From positions 496,001 through 560,000 of the forward strand of contig NZ_WUBI01000004.1 of the NCBI RefSeq assembly GCF_009807035.1: a stretch of 64,000 bases of DNA, in the 5' to 3' direction. Made by a program: the position numbers and the translations under genes. This DNA is from Paenibacillus dendrobii. GTDB taxonomy: Bacteria > Bacillota > Bacilli > Paenibacillales > Paenibacillaceae. Each line of letters opens with the position of its first letter. The stretch's first letter is position 1. The notes below the pieces were generated by a model. It was not told the origin of the DNA. It made no database searches and was given only the letters and a program-made list of their open reading frames with translations. Shown piece by piece: positions 34,352-44,000 of this stretch.

Positions 34352-34693
34352 ATGAAACCGATCTATTCCAAGGCTCAGCTCGACTATATGAGAGCAAAAA
34401 CCAAATTTGAGAATAAGGCCAGCACATTGGAGCAAAAGATTGAGATGACTCGCAAAACCAGAGAGATTACTCAAGAAGTTATGGAAGGCCTTGTACTGGA
34501 GACGGGCTTTCATGATGCCTATAACGAACTGATGAAATCCGAAAACGAACTTATTGAATGGTCTCATACAACCATCAAGCACGAGAAGACATACCGTGAG
34601 AACAAGCAGCCCATTGAACAAATGTATCAGAATCTGAATACAAGCCCAGAGATGCGCGCGCAGATCATCGAATTGGCGATGAAGATTCGTTAA
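34352..34693 (+). CDS. Small helical cytoplasmic protein, unknown
   Basis: I do not recognise this 113-residue protein. It has no signal peptide and no Cys. It is rich in Lys/Glu and predicted to be almost entirely alpha-helical, with a heptad-like pattern through ALDYMRAKTKFENKA-like and LEQKIEMTRKTREI-like segments, suggesting a coiled-coil dimer. It has its own promoter, a GGGTGAAGG ribosome site and its own terminator, so it is an independent transcription unit between two SLH genes. It could be a regulator or a chaperone-like partner, but nothing in the sequence decides that. Confidence 0.7.
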   Translation: MKPIYSKAQLDYMRAKTKFENKASTLEQKIEMTRKTREITQEVMEGLVLETGFHDAYNELMKSENELIEWSHTTIKHEKTYRENKQPIEQMYQNLNTSPEMRAQIIELAMKIR

Positions 34694-34727
34694 TTTTTTG
34701 TAACCTTTACAGCTACCTTTCAATAAT

Positions 34728-34756
34728 AAAGGACGCCTTTCGGCGTTCTTTTTTTA
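34728..34756 (+). terminator. Intrinsic terminator after the small helical gene
   Basis: AAAGGACGCC-TTTC-GGCGTTCTTT with one wobble pair, followed by a T run. Confidence 0.85.
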
Positions 34757-34807
34757 TTTTGCTGTTTAACTTCCAACTGTCGCGGTTATTTGATTACCAT
34801 ATATTTC

Positions 34808-34836
34808 TTGTACAAACCTGTCGGTTTGGTTATAAT
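34808..34836 (+). promoter_or_regulatory. Distal promoter of the S-layer gene
   Basis: TTGTAC (34808-34813), 17 bases and a perfect TATAAT (34831-34836). It would give a leader of about 300 bases. Confidence 0.6.
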
Positions 34837-34983
34837 TCTGAGGGCAGGTAACAATTTTGAAATTTTTTTAAAAAAGGTGCAACTTTTCAAAACTTACTGC
34901 GTCTAAGATGTAGAGTCAATTACGGTGGGCGGTTCCAACAATGACCTGTATAAGAAATATGTCTATATTATAGAAAAATGTTC

Positions 34984-35012
34984 TTTACGGCATCTAGACC
35001 CCATTGTATAAT
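34984..35012 (+). promoter_or_regulatory. Proximal promoter of the S-layer gene
   Basis: TTTACG (34984-34989), 17 bases and a perfect TATAAT (35007-35012). Together with the distal promoter it forms a tandem pair, as is common for S-layer genes. The region between and after the promoters (34837-35120) holds no gene and would be a long 5' leader. Confidence 0.5.
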
Positions 35013-35138
35013 ACTTAGGTAGGATTAGGAATCTACTCTTTTTTTGTCGTATTCCAAGTTTACCAGTTTCTGTGATTTCGTCACAGACATCATTTATATG
35101 AAACTTTGCTCAAACTCGGGAAAGGGGGTGCATTGACT

Positions 35139-38100
35139 ATGAGTAACAAGAGCTACCCAATTAAAGAAAACTCTAATGTGATGAAAGTTCAAGGAGGAGA
35201 ACAAAAGGTTATGAAGAAAATTTTAACAGTCGCATTGTCTACAGCTATGGCATTCTCCATGTTTGCATCTGTAGCATTCGGTGATTCCGCAACGGCAGTA
35301 TCTGTACAAGACAAATTTGATTCCCTGAAAGCTAAAGGAATCTTCAATGGTTACCCAGACGGCTCCGCTCATCTGGAAAAAGACATGACTCGCGCTGAGT
35401 TCGCGAAAGTCATCACTAAACTTCTTGGACTGAAAGAAGTAACTGGCACATTGTCTTACAAAGACAAAGGCTACGACGCTAAAAACTGGGCTGTTCCTTA
35501 CATCGAAGCAGTAACTGCTGCTGGTATCATGGAAGGTCAAGACACAGTTAAGAAAATCTTTAACTACAACGGTCAAGTAACTGTTCAAGAAATGGCTACT
35601 GTATTGACTCGTGCATTGAAACTTGAAGTTCCAGCTGACGCTGACAACAGCGCATCTGCTTGGGCTAAAGGTTATGTGCAAGCTGCAATCAACAAAGGTC
35701 TGATCTCTAAAGATCTGAACTTCCAAGCGAATGCAACTCGCTCCCAATTGGTTGAAGCTGCTTACACAATCGACCAATTGAAAAACGTTTCTGTAGCTTC
35801 TTACAAAGTGGCTGACAACGGTAAAGATGTTGAGTTCACACTTAACACTGGCGAAGTTGTTAAAGTAACTTTGGAAAAAGCTCTTGAAGCTAACAAAGAA
35901 ACAGAAGTTACATTCAAAAACGCTGCTGGCCAAGAAATTAAAGCTAAAATTACTTGGGTAGTAACTAGCGCTACTAAAGTTCAAAACGTAGCTGCTGACA
36001 ACCTGAAAGAAGTTGTAGTAACTTTTGATGGTGAAGTTGATAAGGCTACTGCTGAATTGAAAGACAACTACAAGCTGAGCGACAGCCAAGCTGTTAAAAC
36101 TGCTGTGTTAAACGATGCTAAAAACGCTGTAACTTTGACTCTCGAAGGTAACCTGAGAAACCAAGCTAAATACAACTTGTCTGTATCTGGTGTTAAAGCT
36201 GGAAACAAAACAATTTCTGTAAGCAACTATGAGTTCGCTCCTGTGGACAATAAACTTCCTGAAGTTGTTAGCGTGACTAGTCTCGGAACAAAAGCAGTTA
36301 AAGTTGTGTTCAGCGAGCCAGTAAAACAAACATTGACTGGCAGCTTCCTGCTTGACGGTCAAGGATTCTATGGATCTCCTTCTGTAGATGGTCGTGAACT
36401 GGTTATTAAAGCTCCAACTGCACTGAGCGTTGGCGAACATACTCTTTCTGTTGCAAATGTTGAAGATTTCAACTCATTTAAATCTTTGAAATCCGAACAT
36501 AAATTTACTGTTGCTGAAGATAACACAGCTCCAACAATTTCCGAAGCAACTGCTACTTTGGAAAAACTGACTGTAACGTTCAGTGAAGATATCGATCCTG
36601 ATACTTTGGATGTTGCTAACGTTTACCACAAACGTGGTGATTCCAAACTGAAACCTAATAAAGCTGTTAGAGTTTCTGGCAACAAATACGAATTCTATTT
36701 CGATACAGACAAAGCCCTTCCAACATATGCAACAACAATTTATGTTGAAAAAGTGAAGGACTATTCCGGTAACGAAATCAAAGAAACATCCAAACAAATC
36801 ACTGCTACAATCGACACTGAGCGTCCAGAGGTATTGGATGTACGTGTTAACCCAACAAACAAATCTCAATTGGTTGTTACATTCAGCAAAGATCTCGCTG
36901 ACAACCAAAGCTGGACTAAATTGATCACTGTAAAAGATAAAGACGGAAAAGTACGTCAAGTATCTGGTGCTTCTCTGAAATCCAGTGATGCTAAGAATAT
37001 CCTGTTGGTAAACTTCTTCTCTGAATTGCCAGAGGGTACTAATACTCTTGATATTAAAGGCATTAAAGACAACACAGTACTGGGTAACGTTCTTGCTGAC
37101 TACTCCACTACGTTCTCGATCAATGATTCTGGATCACCTAAGGTAGCTGGTGCATCTTTCAAAATTGATAATGATGCTCGTCGTGCTGTAATTTACTTCA
37201 GCGAAGCGATGGATGTTCAGTCGTTGACTAACTATTCTAATTACATCCTTACATTCAATAATTCTTTGACTGCACTTCCTTCTTCTGCAAACATTGCAGT
37301 TATCGAAGGCGGTAAAGGTGTAGTAATCGATCTACCAGTTCAAATCGGTGGTATTGATGTGAACAGTCTGAATTGGACTGGAATCAAAGTACAAGGAGTT
37401 AAGGATCTTTCCGGTAACTATCTTGAAAATTACTTCAAGGATATTACTGTTGGAGACTACTCTACTCTGAAGCTTTCTAAAACTTACAACAGTGACAAAG
37501 ATACTGCTTCTTTGACTTCTAGCAAAGAAATCAAAGTTCAATTGGATCAAGCTGTTGCTAAATTCAATGGCAACCTTGGTACTGTTTCTGTAAAAGTTAA
37601 TGGAAATACTAAAACAGTAACAAATGTAGTTGCTAACAACAGTGATGTAATTACTGTGAAACTTGCTGATGATGTTTACAGTAATGAAAATCTGGTTGTA
37701 ACATTCACTGGTACTTCGTTCGTAGGCGTTGCACAAAATAACATTACTTTGGGAAGCGCAACTACACCTGCAGTAGTGGGTGATGCTACTTACACAATTG
37801 CTGATGAAGTTGCTCCATCTGTGAAATTGAGTGAAGGTCAAACTGGATACCCAGTAACTACTACTGGTTCCACTTATTCTGCAATCATTAACTTCACAGA
37901 AGCTTTGGATGTTACGATCCCAGTAAATCTTCTTGCTCAAGACTTCGTGGTTACTCGTTTGACTGGCGGTACTGCAACTATTCCGGTTGCAACTGGCGCT
38001 GCTGGCCAAAACACTTACTTCCAAGTAGTGGTTGACCCAGCTAATCATAGCAAGCTTATTGTTAAAATTACTGATCCAAGCGTAACTGCTGGAGAAGGTA

Positions 38101-38201
38101 AGTATTCGATTGAAGTTCGCGAAAATGCGAAATATATCCAAGACAAAGCTGGTAACACAGTTGATGCTAAAGAAGCACTGCGCACTTTTAATGCAAACTA
38201 A
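35139..38201 (+). CDS. S-layer protein with N-terminal SLH domains
   Basis: This exported protein of about 1020 residues is the best candidate for the main S-layer subunit. After a signal peptide (MKKILTVALSTAMAFSMF..., cut near VAFG) come three SLH repeats (about residues 45-215: GIFNGYPDG, TRAEFAK, IEAVTAAGIMEG, TRSQLVE). Many Ig-like/SbsA-type repeats follow, recognisable by phrases like VVVTFDGEVDKAT, VKVVFSEPV, LTVTFSEDID and LVVTFSKDL. Codon choice is very uniform (GCT, GTA/GTT, AAA, GAA, AAC), unlike neighbouring genes, which suggests very high expression. Two starts are possible: ATG 35139 behind AAAGGGGGTG, giving 24 extra residues before the signal peptide, or ATG 35211 behind AAGGAGGAG. 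Lys-rich and without Cys. Confidence 0.88.
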   Translation: MSNKSYPIKENSNVMKVQGGEQKVMKKILTVALSTAMAFSMFASVAFGDSATAVSVQDKFDSLKAKGIFNGYPDGSAHLEKDMTRAEFAKVITKLLGLKEVTGTLSYKDKGYDAKNWAVPYIEAVTAAGIMEGQDTVKKIFNYNGQVTVQEMATVLTRALKLEVPADADNSASAWAKGYVQAAINKGLISKDLNFQANATRSQLVEAAYTIDQLKNVSVASYKVADNGKDVEFTLNTGEVVKVTLEKALEANKETEVTFKNAAGQEIKAKITWVVTSATKVQNVAADNLKEVVVTFDGEVDKATAELKDNYKLSDSQAVKTAVLNDAKNAVTLTLEGNLRNQAKYNLSVSGVKAGNKTISVSNYEFAPVDNKLPEVVSVTSLGTKAVKVVFSEPVKQTLTGSFLLDGQGFYGSPSVDGRELVIKAPTALSVGEHTLSVANVEDFNSFKSLKSEHKFTVAEDNTAPTISEATATLEKLTVTFSEDIDPDTLDVANVYHKRGDSKLKPNKAVRVSGNKYEFYFDTDKALPTYATTIYVEKVKDYSGNEIKETSKQITATIDTERPEVLDVRVNPTNKSQLVVTFSKDLADNQSWTKLITVKDKDGKVRQVSGASLKSSDAKNILLVNFFSELPEGTNTLDIKGIKDNTVLGNVLADYSTTFSINDSGSPKVAGASFKIDNDARRAVIYFSEAMDVQSLTNYSNYILTFNNSLTALPSSANIAVIEGGKGVVIDLPVQIGGIDVNSLNWTGIKVQGVKDLSGNYLENYFKDITVGDYSTLKLSKTYNSDKDTASLTSSKEIKVQLDQAVAKFNGNLGTVSVKVNGNTKTVTNVVANNSDVITVKLADDVYSNENLVVTFTGTSFVGVAQNNITLGSATTPAVVGDATYTIADEVAPSVKLSEGQTGYPVTTTGSTYSAIINFTEALDVTIPVNLLAQDFVVTRLTGGTATIPVATGAAGQNTYFQVVVDPANHSKLIVKITDPSVTAGEGKYSIEVRENAKYIQDKAGNTVDAKEALRTFNAN

Positions 38202-38212
38202 TTAGCTTCTTG

Positions 38213-38252
38213 AAAAGGAGCAAGGGGATTTTTATTCCCCTTGCTCTTTTTA
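38213..38252 (+). terminator. Intrinsic terminator after the S-layer gene
   Basis: GAGCAAGGGGA (38218-38228) pairs with TCCCCTTGCTC (38236-38246), flanked by AAAA on the left and TTTTT on the right. Confidence 0.92.
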
Positions 38253-38303
38253 ATTTTATAAGCAAAATGTAATTTTGTAATTATCCTTAATAAGGAGGAA
38301 ATT

Positions 38304-38849
38304 ATGAGGAAAATTTTGAAAATCACTTTAGCCACGACGCTTGTATCAGCAGGCATCGCCCTAGGCTCTATCTTCAACATCACCGCTCAAGGAGCTGGTG
38401 CAACGGGCCAAGCGGGAACAGCTGATGACCCTGTCGTTACCAAAAGCTACGTAGATCAACAAATCCAAAAAGCTCTAGGTGGAGGCGTAAGCACACCACC
38501 AACAACGCCTACCAATCCAACAACACCACCACCAACCACAAATCCGTCCGACAACAAAGAAACGACGGTTGTAGAAAATACGGTATCCGTGGTTACCCTT
38601 AAACCAGGTGAAAAGCTGATTGCCAAAGCCGGAACTGAATTCATCATCCGCAGCGGCAAGGGAGTAATCTACAGTGAGGATGCAAATGGTGTAGCTGATC
38701 TGACCGATGGTAAAGACATTGCCAATGGACAAGCTGCCGGCAATAACCATTTGCTGTCTTTCCCTAGAGATGGCCGAGGAATCATGGTTCAGGAAGGCAA
38801 CAAGTATAATTTGATTGTCATGGTACGTGGTGGATACTCGATTCAATAA
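38304..38849 (+). CDS. Small secreted protein with conserved C-terminal domain, unknown
   Basis: This 181-residue exported protein has a signal peptide (residues 1-30) and a short helical segment, DPVVTKSYVDQQIQKAL (about 42-58). A Pro/Thr/Asn linker (about 62-82) leads to a C-terminal domain (about 88-181) with KPGEKLIAKAGTEFIIRSGKG, GVADLTDGKDI, NHLLSFPRDGRGI and MVRGGYSI. I recall this domain as a conserved but uncharacterised Firmicutes family, in some proteins joined to SLH or similar parts; this is from memory. AAGGAGGAA precedes the ATG. The place directly after the S-layer gene, behind a terminator, suggests a wall- or S-layer-associated role. Confidence 0.75.
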   Translation: MRKILKITLATTLVSAGIALGSIFNITAQGAGATGQAGTADDPVVTKSYVDQQIQKALGGGVSTPPTTPTNPTTPPPTTNPSDNKETTVVENTVSVVTLKPGEKLIAKAGTEFIIRSGKGVIYSEDANGVADLTDGKDIANGQAAGNNHLLSFPRDGRGIMVQEGNKYNLIVMVRGGYSIQ

Positions 38850-38996
38850 TGAGTCCAAAGGTCATGAATTTAAGCGTAAAAAATCTCAATGATTATAAGC
38901 TTATTTTTGCCATAAGTAACAATCATTTATACGTCTAGAGCGAACTTAATTACAAATACTACTCTTGCAGTACCAATTTGCAGGAGGTGTATTGAA

Positions 38997-39275
38997 ATGG
39001 CCAGAAATAATAATCGTAAAGTTGTCCCTGAGTCGCGAAATGTCCTGAATCAAATGAAGTATGAAATTGCTGCAGAATTTGGTCTTGGAGCAGCTTACGG
39101 TGGGTCTTACAATGCTTTTGCGGATACGGAATTTGGTTCGGAATTAGGTGAAGCTGGTGGAGCATTTACTGGTGGAAGCGGATACGGTGGCCACCTCACT
39201 TCGCGTGAGAATGGATCCGTTGGCGGGGAAATGACCAAGCGGTTGATTCGTCAGGCTCAGCAAAGCATTTTATAA
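38997..39275 (+). CDS. Alpha/beta-type small acid-soluble spore protein
   Basis: This 92-residue spore DNA-binding protein has the two hallmark segments of the family. One is QMKYEIAAEFGL, which includes the GPR protease cleavage site around EIA-EFG. The other is the C-terminal GGEMTKRLIRQAQQSI. SASPs coat forespore DNA against UV and heat and serve as amino-acid stores on germination. An extra Gly/Ser/Tyr-rich stretch (about residues 45-70, GGSGYGGHL) makes it longer than the typical 65-70 residues. CAGGAGGTG precedes the ATG. A sigma-G promoter is expected, but I could not find a convincing one upstream. Confidence 0.9.
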   Translation: MARNNNRKVVPESRNVLNQMKYEIAAEFGLGAAYGGSYNAFADTEFGSELGEAGGAFTGGSGYGGHLTSRENGSVGGEMTKRLIRQAQQSIL

Positions 39276-39297
39276 CAATAGCACTGTTCTTCTTGCG

Positions 39298-39326
39298 TTG
39301 ACATAGGTTGACAAATACGTTAATAT
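39298..39326 (+). promoter_or_regulatory. Sigma-A-type promoter upstream of metK
   Basis: A perfect TTGACA (39298-39303), 17 bases and TAATAT (39321-39326) lie just after the SASP gene. The start would be near 39333, about 185 bases before metK. Confidence 0.6.
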
Positions 39327-39348
39327 GTCCATTGAGGATTATCATGCA

Positions 39349-39382
39349 GCCTTTTCCTACTAGAGGAAAAGGTTCATTTTTT
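39349..39382 (+). terminator. Terminator-like hairpin in the metK leader
   Basis: CCTTTTCC (39350-39357) pairs with GGAAAAGG (39365-39372), then TTCATTTTTT. It starts within 20 bases of the predicted transcription start, so it could act as an attenuator, produce a very short RNA, or end the SASP transcript. Confidence 0.55.
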
Positions 39383-39434
39383 ATGTGAGACATACTGTAT
39401 ACTTACGCCATTGTTATGATTATTCTTATAATCG

Positions 39435-39488
39435 CAAGAAAAACTTCACGCTAGTTTACTGTGAAGTTCGCCTGGGTAAAGTTTTTCT
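39435..39488 (+). promoter_or_regulatory. Mutually exclusive stems in the metK leader
   Basis: AAGAAAAACTT (39435-39445) is an exact reverse complement of AAGTTTTTCTT (39478-39488). AACTTCAC (39441-39448) is an exact reverse complement of GTGAAGTT (39460-39467). The two stems share 39441-39445 and cannot both form completely. No S-box (SAM-I) core is present. Confidence 0.5.
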
Positions 39489-39516
39489 TATATTATCTTT
39501 ATAGGAGGTTGATACT

Positions 39517-40719
39517 ATGTCTGTAAAAGGACGCCATCTGTTTACATCAGAGTCCGTTACGGAAGGACATCCGGATAAGATTTGTGACCAAATTTCCGAT
39601 GCGGTGCTTGATGCTTTCCTGGAAAATGATCCAAATGCGCGGGTAGCCTGCGAAGTCTCAGTTGCGACTGGACTTGTGCTTGTGATCGGCGAAATCAGTA
39701 CTAAATCCGAGTATGTTGATATCCCATCTATTGTTAGAAATACGGTAAAGGAAATTGGGTATACTCGCGCCAAGTATGGCTTTGACTATAATACATGTGC
39801 GGTTTTGACCTCCTTGAACGAACAGTCCGCTGACATCGCTCAAGGCGTGAATGCTGCTTTGGAAAACCGTGATCCTGCCCAAATGGACAAGGAAACGGAA
39901 AACATCGGTGCAGGCGACCAGGGTTTGATGTTTGGTTTTGCAACCAACGAAACGCCTGAGCTTATGCCGCTTCCTATCGCACTCTCTCACCGGATTGCAC
40001 GTCGTTTGTCTGAGGTTCGCAAAGATGGTACTCTCGAGTATCTTCGTCCGGACGGCAAAACTCAGGTTACGATCGAGTACATGGACGACAAACCGGTACG
40101 TGTAGATACCATCGTTGTATCTACACAACACGCCGAAGATGCAACCTTGGAGCAAATCCAGGCTGACATCAAAGAAAAAGTCATTCTCCCTGTAGTTCCA
40201 GAAGAACTGCTGGATGAGAACACCAAATATTACATCAACCCAACGGGACGTTTTGTAATTGGCGGACCTCAAGGTGATGCGGGTCTGACAGGCCGTAAAA
40301 TTATCGTTGATACTTATGGTGGTTACGCTCGTCACGGCGGTGGTGCATTCTCCGGCAAGGATCCTACGAAAGTGGACCGTTCCGCAGCATATGCCGCACG
40401 TTATGTCGCGAAGAACCTCGTAGCGGCTGGCCTGGCTGACAAATGCGAAATTCAGCTTGCGTACGCGATTGGTGTAGCTACTCCGGTATCGATCAACGTG
40501 GATACGTATGGTACTGGCAAAGTAAGCGACGAAAAGCTTGTTGAGCTGATCCGTGGCAACTTTGATCTTCGTCCTGCCGGCATCATCCGCATGCTGGATC
40601 TGCGCCGTCCGATTTACAAGCAAACTGCAGCTTACGGTCACTTTGGCCGTACAGACGTGGATCTGCCTTGGGAACGCGTGGACAAAGTGGAAGAGCTTAA
40701 GATTCAAGCGGGTCTGTAA
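39517..40719 (+). CDS. metK: S-adenosylmethionine synthetase
   Basis: MetK (400 residues) makes SAM from methionine and ATP. Signatures are TSESVTEGHPDKICDQISDA at the N-terminus (Mg/ATP-binding His and Asp), GAGDQGLMFGFA, and GGGAFSGKDPTKVDRSAAY (phosphate-binding Lys residues). The product supports methylation and polyamine synthesis. TAGGAGGTTG precedes the ATG. The gene is commonly under a SAM-I riboswitch in Bacillus; the leader here lacks it but has other secondary structure. A terminator follows. Confidence 0.97.
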   Translation: MSVKGRHLFTSESVTEGHPDKICDQISDAVLDAFLENDPNARVACEVSVATGLVLVIGEISTKSEYVDIPSIVRNTVKEIGYTRAKYGFDYNTCAVLTSLNEQSADIAQGVNAALENRDPAQMDKETENIGAGDQGLMFGFATNETPELMPLPIALSHRIARRLSEVRKDGTLEYLRPDGKTQVTIEYMDDKPVRVDTIVVSTQHAEDATLEQIQADIKEKVILPVVPEELLDENTKYYINPTGRFVIGGPQGDAGLTGRKIIVDTYGGYARHGGGAFSGKDPTKVDRSAAYAARYVAKNLVAAGLADKCEIQLAYAIGVATPVSINVDTYGTGKVSDEKLVELIRGNFDLRPAGIIRMLDLRRPIYKQTAAYGHFGRTDVDLPWERVDKVEELKIQAGL

Positions 40720-40735
40720 TATAATAGTAGAAGAT

Positions 40736-40772
40736 AACCCTGGGAGGACGCTCGTCCTTTCAGGGTTTTTTT
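40736..40772 (+). terminator. Intrinsic terminator after metK
   Basis: AACCCTG (40736-40742) pairs with CAGGGTT (40761-40767), with an inner AGGAC/GTCCT stem, followed by seven T. Confidence 0.9.
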
Positions 40773-41055
40773 GATGATTCTAGAAGTTATAGCCTTTTGG
40801 CGGTGATGAACTACCATTCTATAATCTCAAGGAAAAGCATCCATTAGCTCTATCTTTCTTCTGTCGAGGTAATTTGATAGACAATTTTTTGGGGTTTGGA
40901 TATTCCGATTCATGAAGATGATAGGCAATCATGCCGCTAAGCTAAACTTCGATCTTATTTTTACCGAAAAAGTATTATAAGCGACTATTTTTAAAAGCGT
41001 ATATAAAAAGATAGGCTACCGATTGGCTCAAGCTTGAAAAAACATATAGAAGGGT
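40773..41055 (+). other. AT-rich gap upstream of the second large C-terminal SLH gene
   Basis: No gene is seen. Several A/T-rich inverted repeats lie in the last 130 bases, e.g. CTATTTTTA against TAAAAAGATAG and GGCA-ATCA-TGCC. The phrase GGCTACCGA near 41015 recalls the 3' end of c-di-GMP-I aptamers, but the rest of that motif is not convincing. Confidence 0.35.
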
Positions 41056-41070
41056 AGGGGTTATACATAC

Positions 41071-44000
41071 ATGAGGAAAGCACTCATTTTTTTCTTGGTT
41101 ATGCTTATTGCTTTTGTGGATTTGGGAAGTACGAAAATTTTGGCGGCACCAGATGCAACTGGAGGAAATCCGGTCATCACGGTATCCATTTCCGGAGGAA
41201 GTGAGGGAGTATCGCGAAATCCGGTGGTTACACTTAAAGCAGATAAGCCAGTTTCTATTGCGGCGGGAACAGCCGGTAATTCAGCGGGTATTCGGGTCAT
41301 TGATGCGTCTTCAGCCAAGACCGTTAATATCGATCCTTCAAAAATAACACAGGATACCAGCCGTGATAGCATGACGTATTACTTTCAAATCCAAGCACCC
41401 GATACGTTAGCTTTTGGGCGCGGATATCAGGTCCAGGTCGATGCGGGAGTGTTCAAGGATCAGAATGATTCTCCGTCCTTGAAGGCGGATTATGCTTTTC
41501 AAACGCTTCACGCGTTCGATGTAGTACAAACAAACCCTGTGAAGGACGCAAGCGGGGTTAGTACTACGCTACCACAATTAGCACTAACTTTTAATGAAGA
41601 CGTGGTACTGGGAAGCGGAAGCGCTCGTTTGGTACGCACGTCAAATAATCAGACTGTCGACACGTTTACGATAACGAATGGTACAGGAAATGCCCAAGTA
41701 GGGGTTGATGGAAAGATCCTTAACCTTAAATTGTCCAAGACTTTGGAAGAAGGTACAAGCTATTATGTTTTAATGGATAAAGGATTCGTGGCGACGAAGG
41801 ATGGTATTATTTTCGAGGGGATAAACGTAGGCAGTCAGTGGTTTTTCAAAACAACAGGGAAAACCTCAATCATTAACAAGAGCCCGTCTAATGGAACCAC
41901 AGGTGTTGCGGTTGGAAGTAAACTGCAAATGACATTCAACAACGCTGTCTATCCCGGTGATGGCACGATAAGCATTTATAAAAGCAATGGAACCCTGATA
42001 AGATCCATTGCTTCGCAGTCCGCTCAGGTATCGGGAGGCGGCTCGTCCGTGATCTCGGTCGATACGGGAACGTACCTGGAAAACAACGCGAATTATTACG
42101 TGCTCGTTTCAGAAGGAGCTTTTCTGGATGGTGAGGGCAATAAAGTATCGGGTATATCTTCCAAAAGCGACTGGACCTTTGCCACAGCGGTGACGATTAC
42201 GACTCAAGTAACTTTGGACAGCTTTAGTCCTACCGACCGCAGTACGGGGGTCTCTGTAGATTCTGATCTGGTGCTCTATTTTAATAGAGACGTTCTTCGC
42301 GGAAACGGAAGGGTAAGTGTCAGAAAATCTGGCAGCGATGTGGAAATACCCACACAGGTTGTCGTTTACGGCACGAGAGAGGTACGAATTCGCCTAGTCA
42401 GCGGTTATAGCTATAGTATGGATTCTTCTTACTATGTGACCATAGAAAGAGGCGCTTTTTATGACAAACAAAATGCGAACAACATCTACGCAGGATTAAG
42501 CGGCTCGTCATGGACTTTTCAAACGATAGGCTCCGATAAGACGCCACCTGTTCTTCAAAGCAGTGAAATGTACAGTAATACAACCATCAGGCTCGCGTAT
42601 AATGAAATCCTGTATTCGGACTCATGGTTTTCGAATGGGATGTTCACTGTAACGGTTAATGATGAAACGCGCAAAGTTTCAAGTGCCTACACCTCCGGTG
42701 AGAGTGTGTATATATCCTTGGAAACAGGCGTTGCTGTCGGTCAGACGGTGAAGATCAGCTACAATGGAGGTTCCAGACCGATCAGGGATGCAGCGGGTAA
42801 CTCTGCGGCTACCTTTTCCCAGCGTGAAGTGGTTAATGGTATCGATACAGCGCTCCCTAAGCCTAGCAGCGGCTATGTATCCTATAGCACAGTGACCCTG
42901 AGTTTCAGCCAGTCGCTCAAAAGTATTTCATCGTATGCTTATGAACAGTTTACCGTTAAAGCAGATGGCACAACGATGGGAATTCAGTCGATCAGACAAA
43001 GTGGGCAGACCCTATATTTGACGCTGAGCAGTGCCGTGTCTGACGGACAGATTGTGAAGGTCAGCTATACTCCGGGAAGTTATGCCCTTCAGGATAACCG
43101 CGGACAGAACATCAGTGCATTCAGCGACTTCTTTGTACGCAATTATCAAGATACGAAACCACCGGTATTCCAATCGGCAGAAGGTGCCGGGAATAAAGTA
43201 GTGCTGTCCTATAATGAGGCGCTAAGTACCACCAATATCCCTATGAAAAGCCAATTTTCCGTTCTCGTGAATGGTTTGCCAAACTATGTTAATACGGTAG
43301 AAATCAAAGAAAATCTGGTTACACTTACTTTGGCCTCGGCATTAAGTAAAGATTCCAAGGTAACGGTATCCTATGTGCCGGGTACAAACCGGTTAACCGA
43401 CTTGAACGGCAATGCCGCAGGATATATCAACCTGGAAACGGTAAAAGTTTCGGAGAGCGGATTAACGGGCGAAATTAAATCCGTCACTGTTCAAGGAGAT
43501 GTCCTGCAAATCACCTATAATAAAACGTTGCTGACACAGTCCTACGTCGCTGCTGAGCAGTTTCAGGTCTATGTGGACGGAATGCTGCGCGGCGTGAATC
43601 AAGCCTTTGCAAGCGGCAGTACAGTCACGCTCAAGCTCTCTAGCTCGGTGGCAACCGGACAAAAGGTGGAGGTTACCTATTTACCGGGAACGAACGGCAT
43701 CAGCGATAGCGCGGGGATCCGTATGTCCTATTTCAATCGGCTGGTTGCCAGTTTCATTACCGGCAGCAGCACGGATGCCAATCGTCCGGCTTATCTTACT
43801 TTTACGGATCTGAAGGAATTTGGTACTTCCACGTTCGGGTTAACAGATCAATCTTTCATCATCACTGACGTGAAATCCCGCAATAATCAACTCATCAAGA
43901 AATTAACCGTGGATACAGACAAGCTTAAAGGTTCGTTTGATTATATCGTCAGCGCAAATGAAAAGACGCATATGATCATGTTCAATGCTCCGAGCGGCTA

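Noticed and set aside
39383..39516. SAM-I (S-box) riboswitch before metK
   Set aside because: No S-box core or kink-turn sequence is recognisable in the leader.
40918..41035. Possible c-di-GMP-I (GEMM) riboswitch before the 41-kb SLH gene
   Set aside because: GGCA, GCTAAGCTA and GGCTACCGA recall parts of the motif, but the tetraloop hairpin and the CGCAAAGC core are missing. A covariance-model search would settle it.
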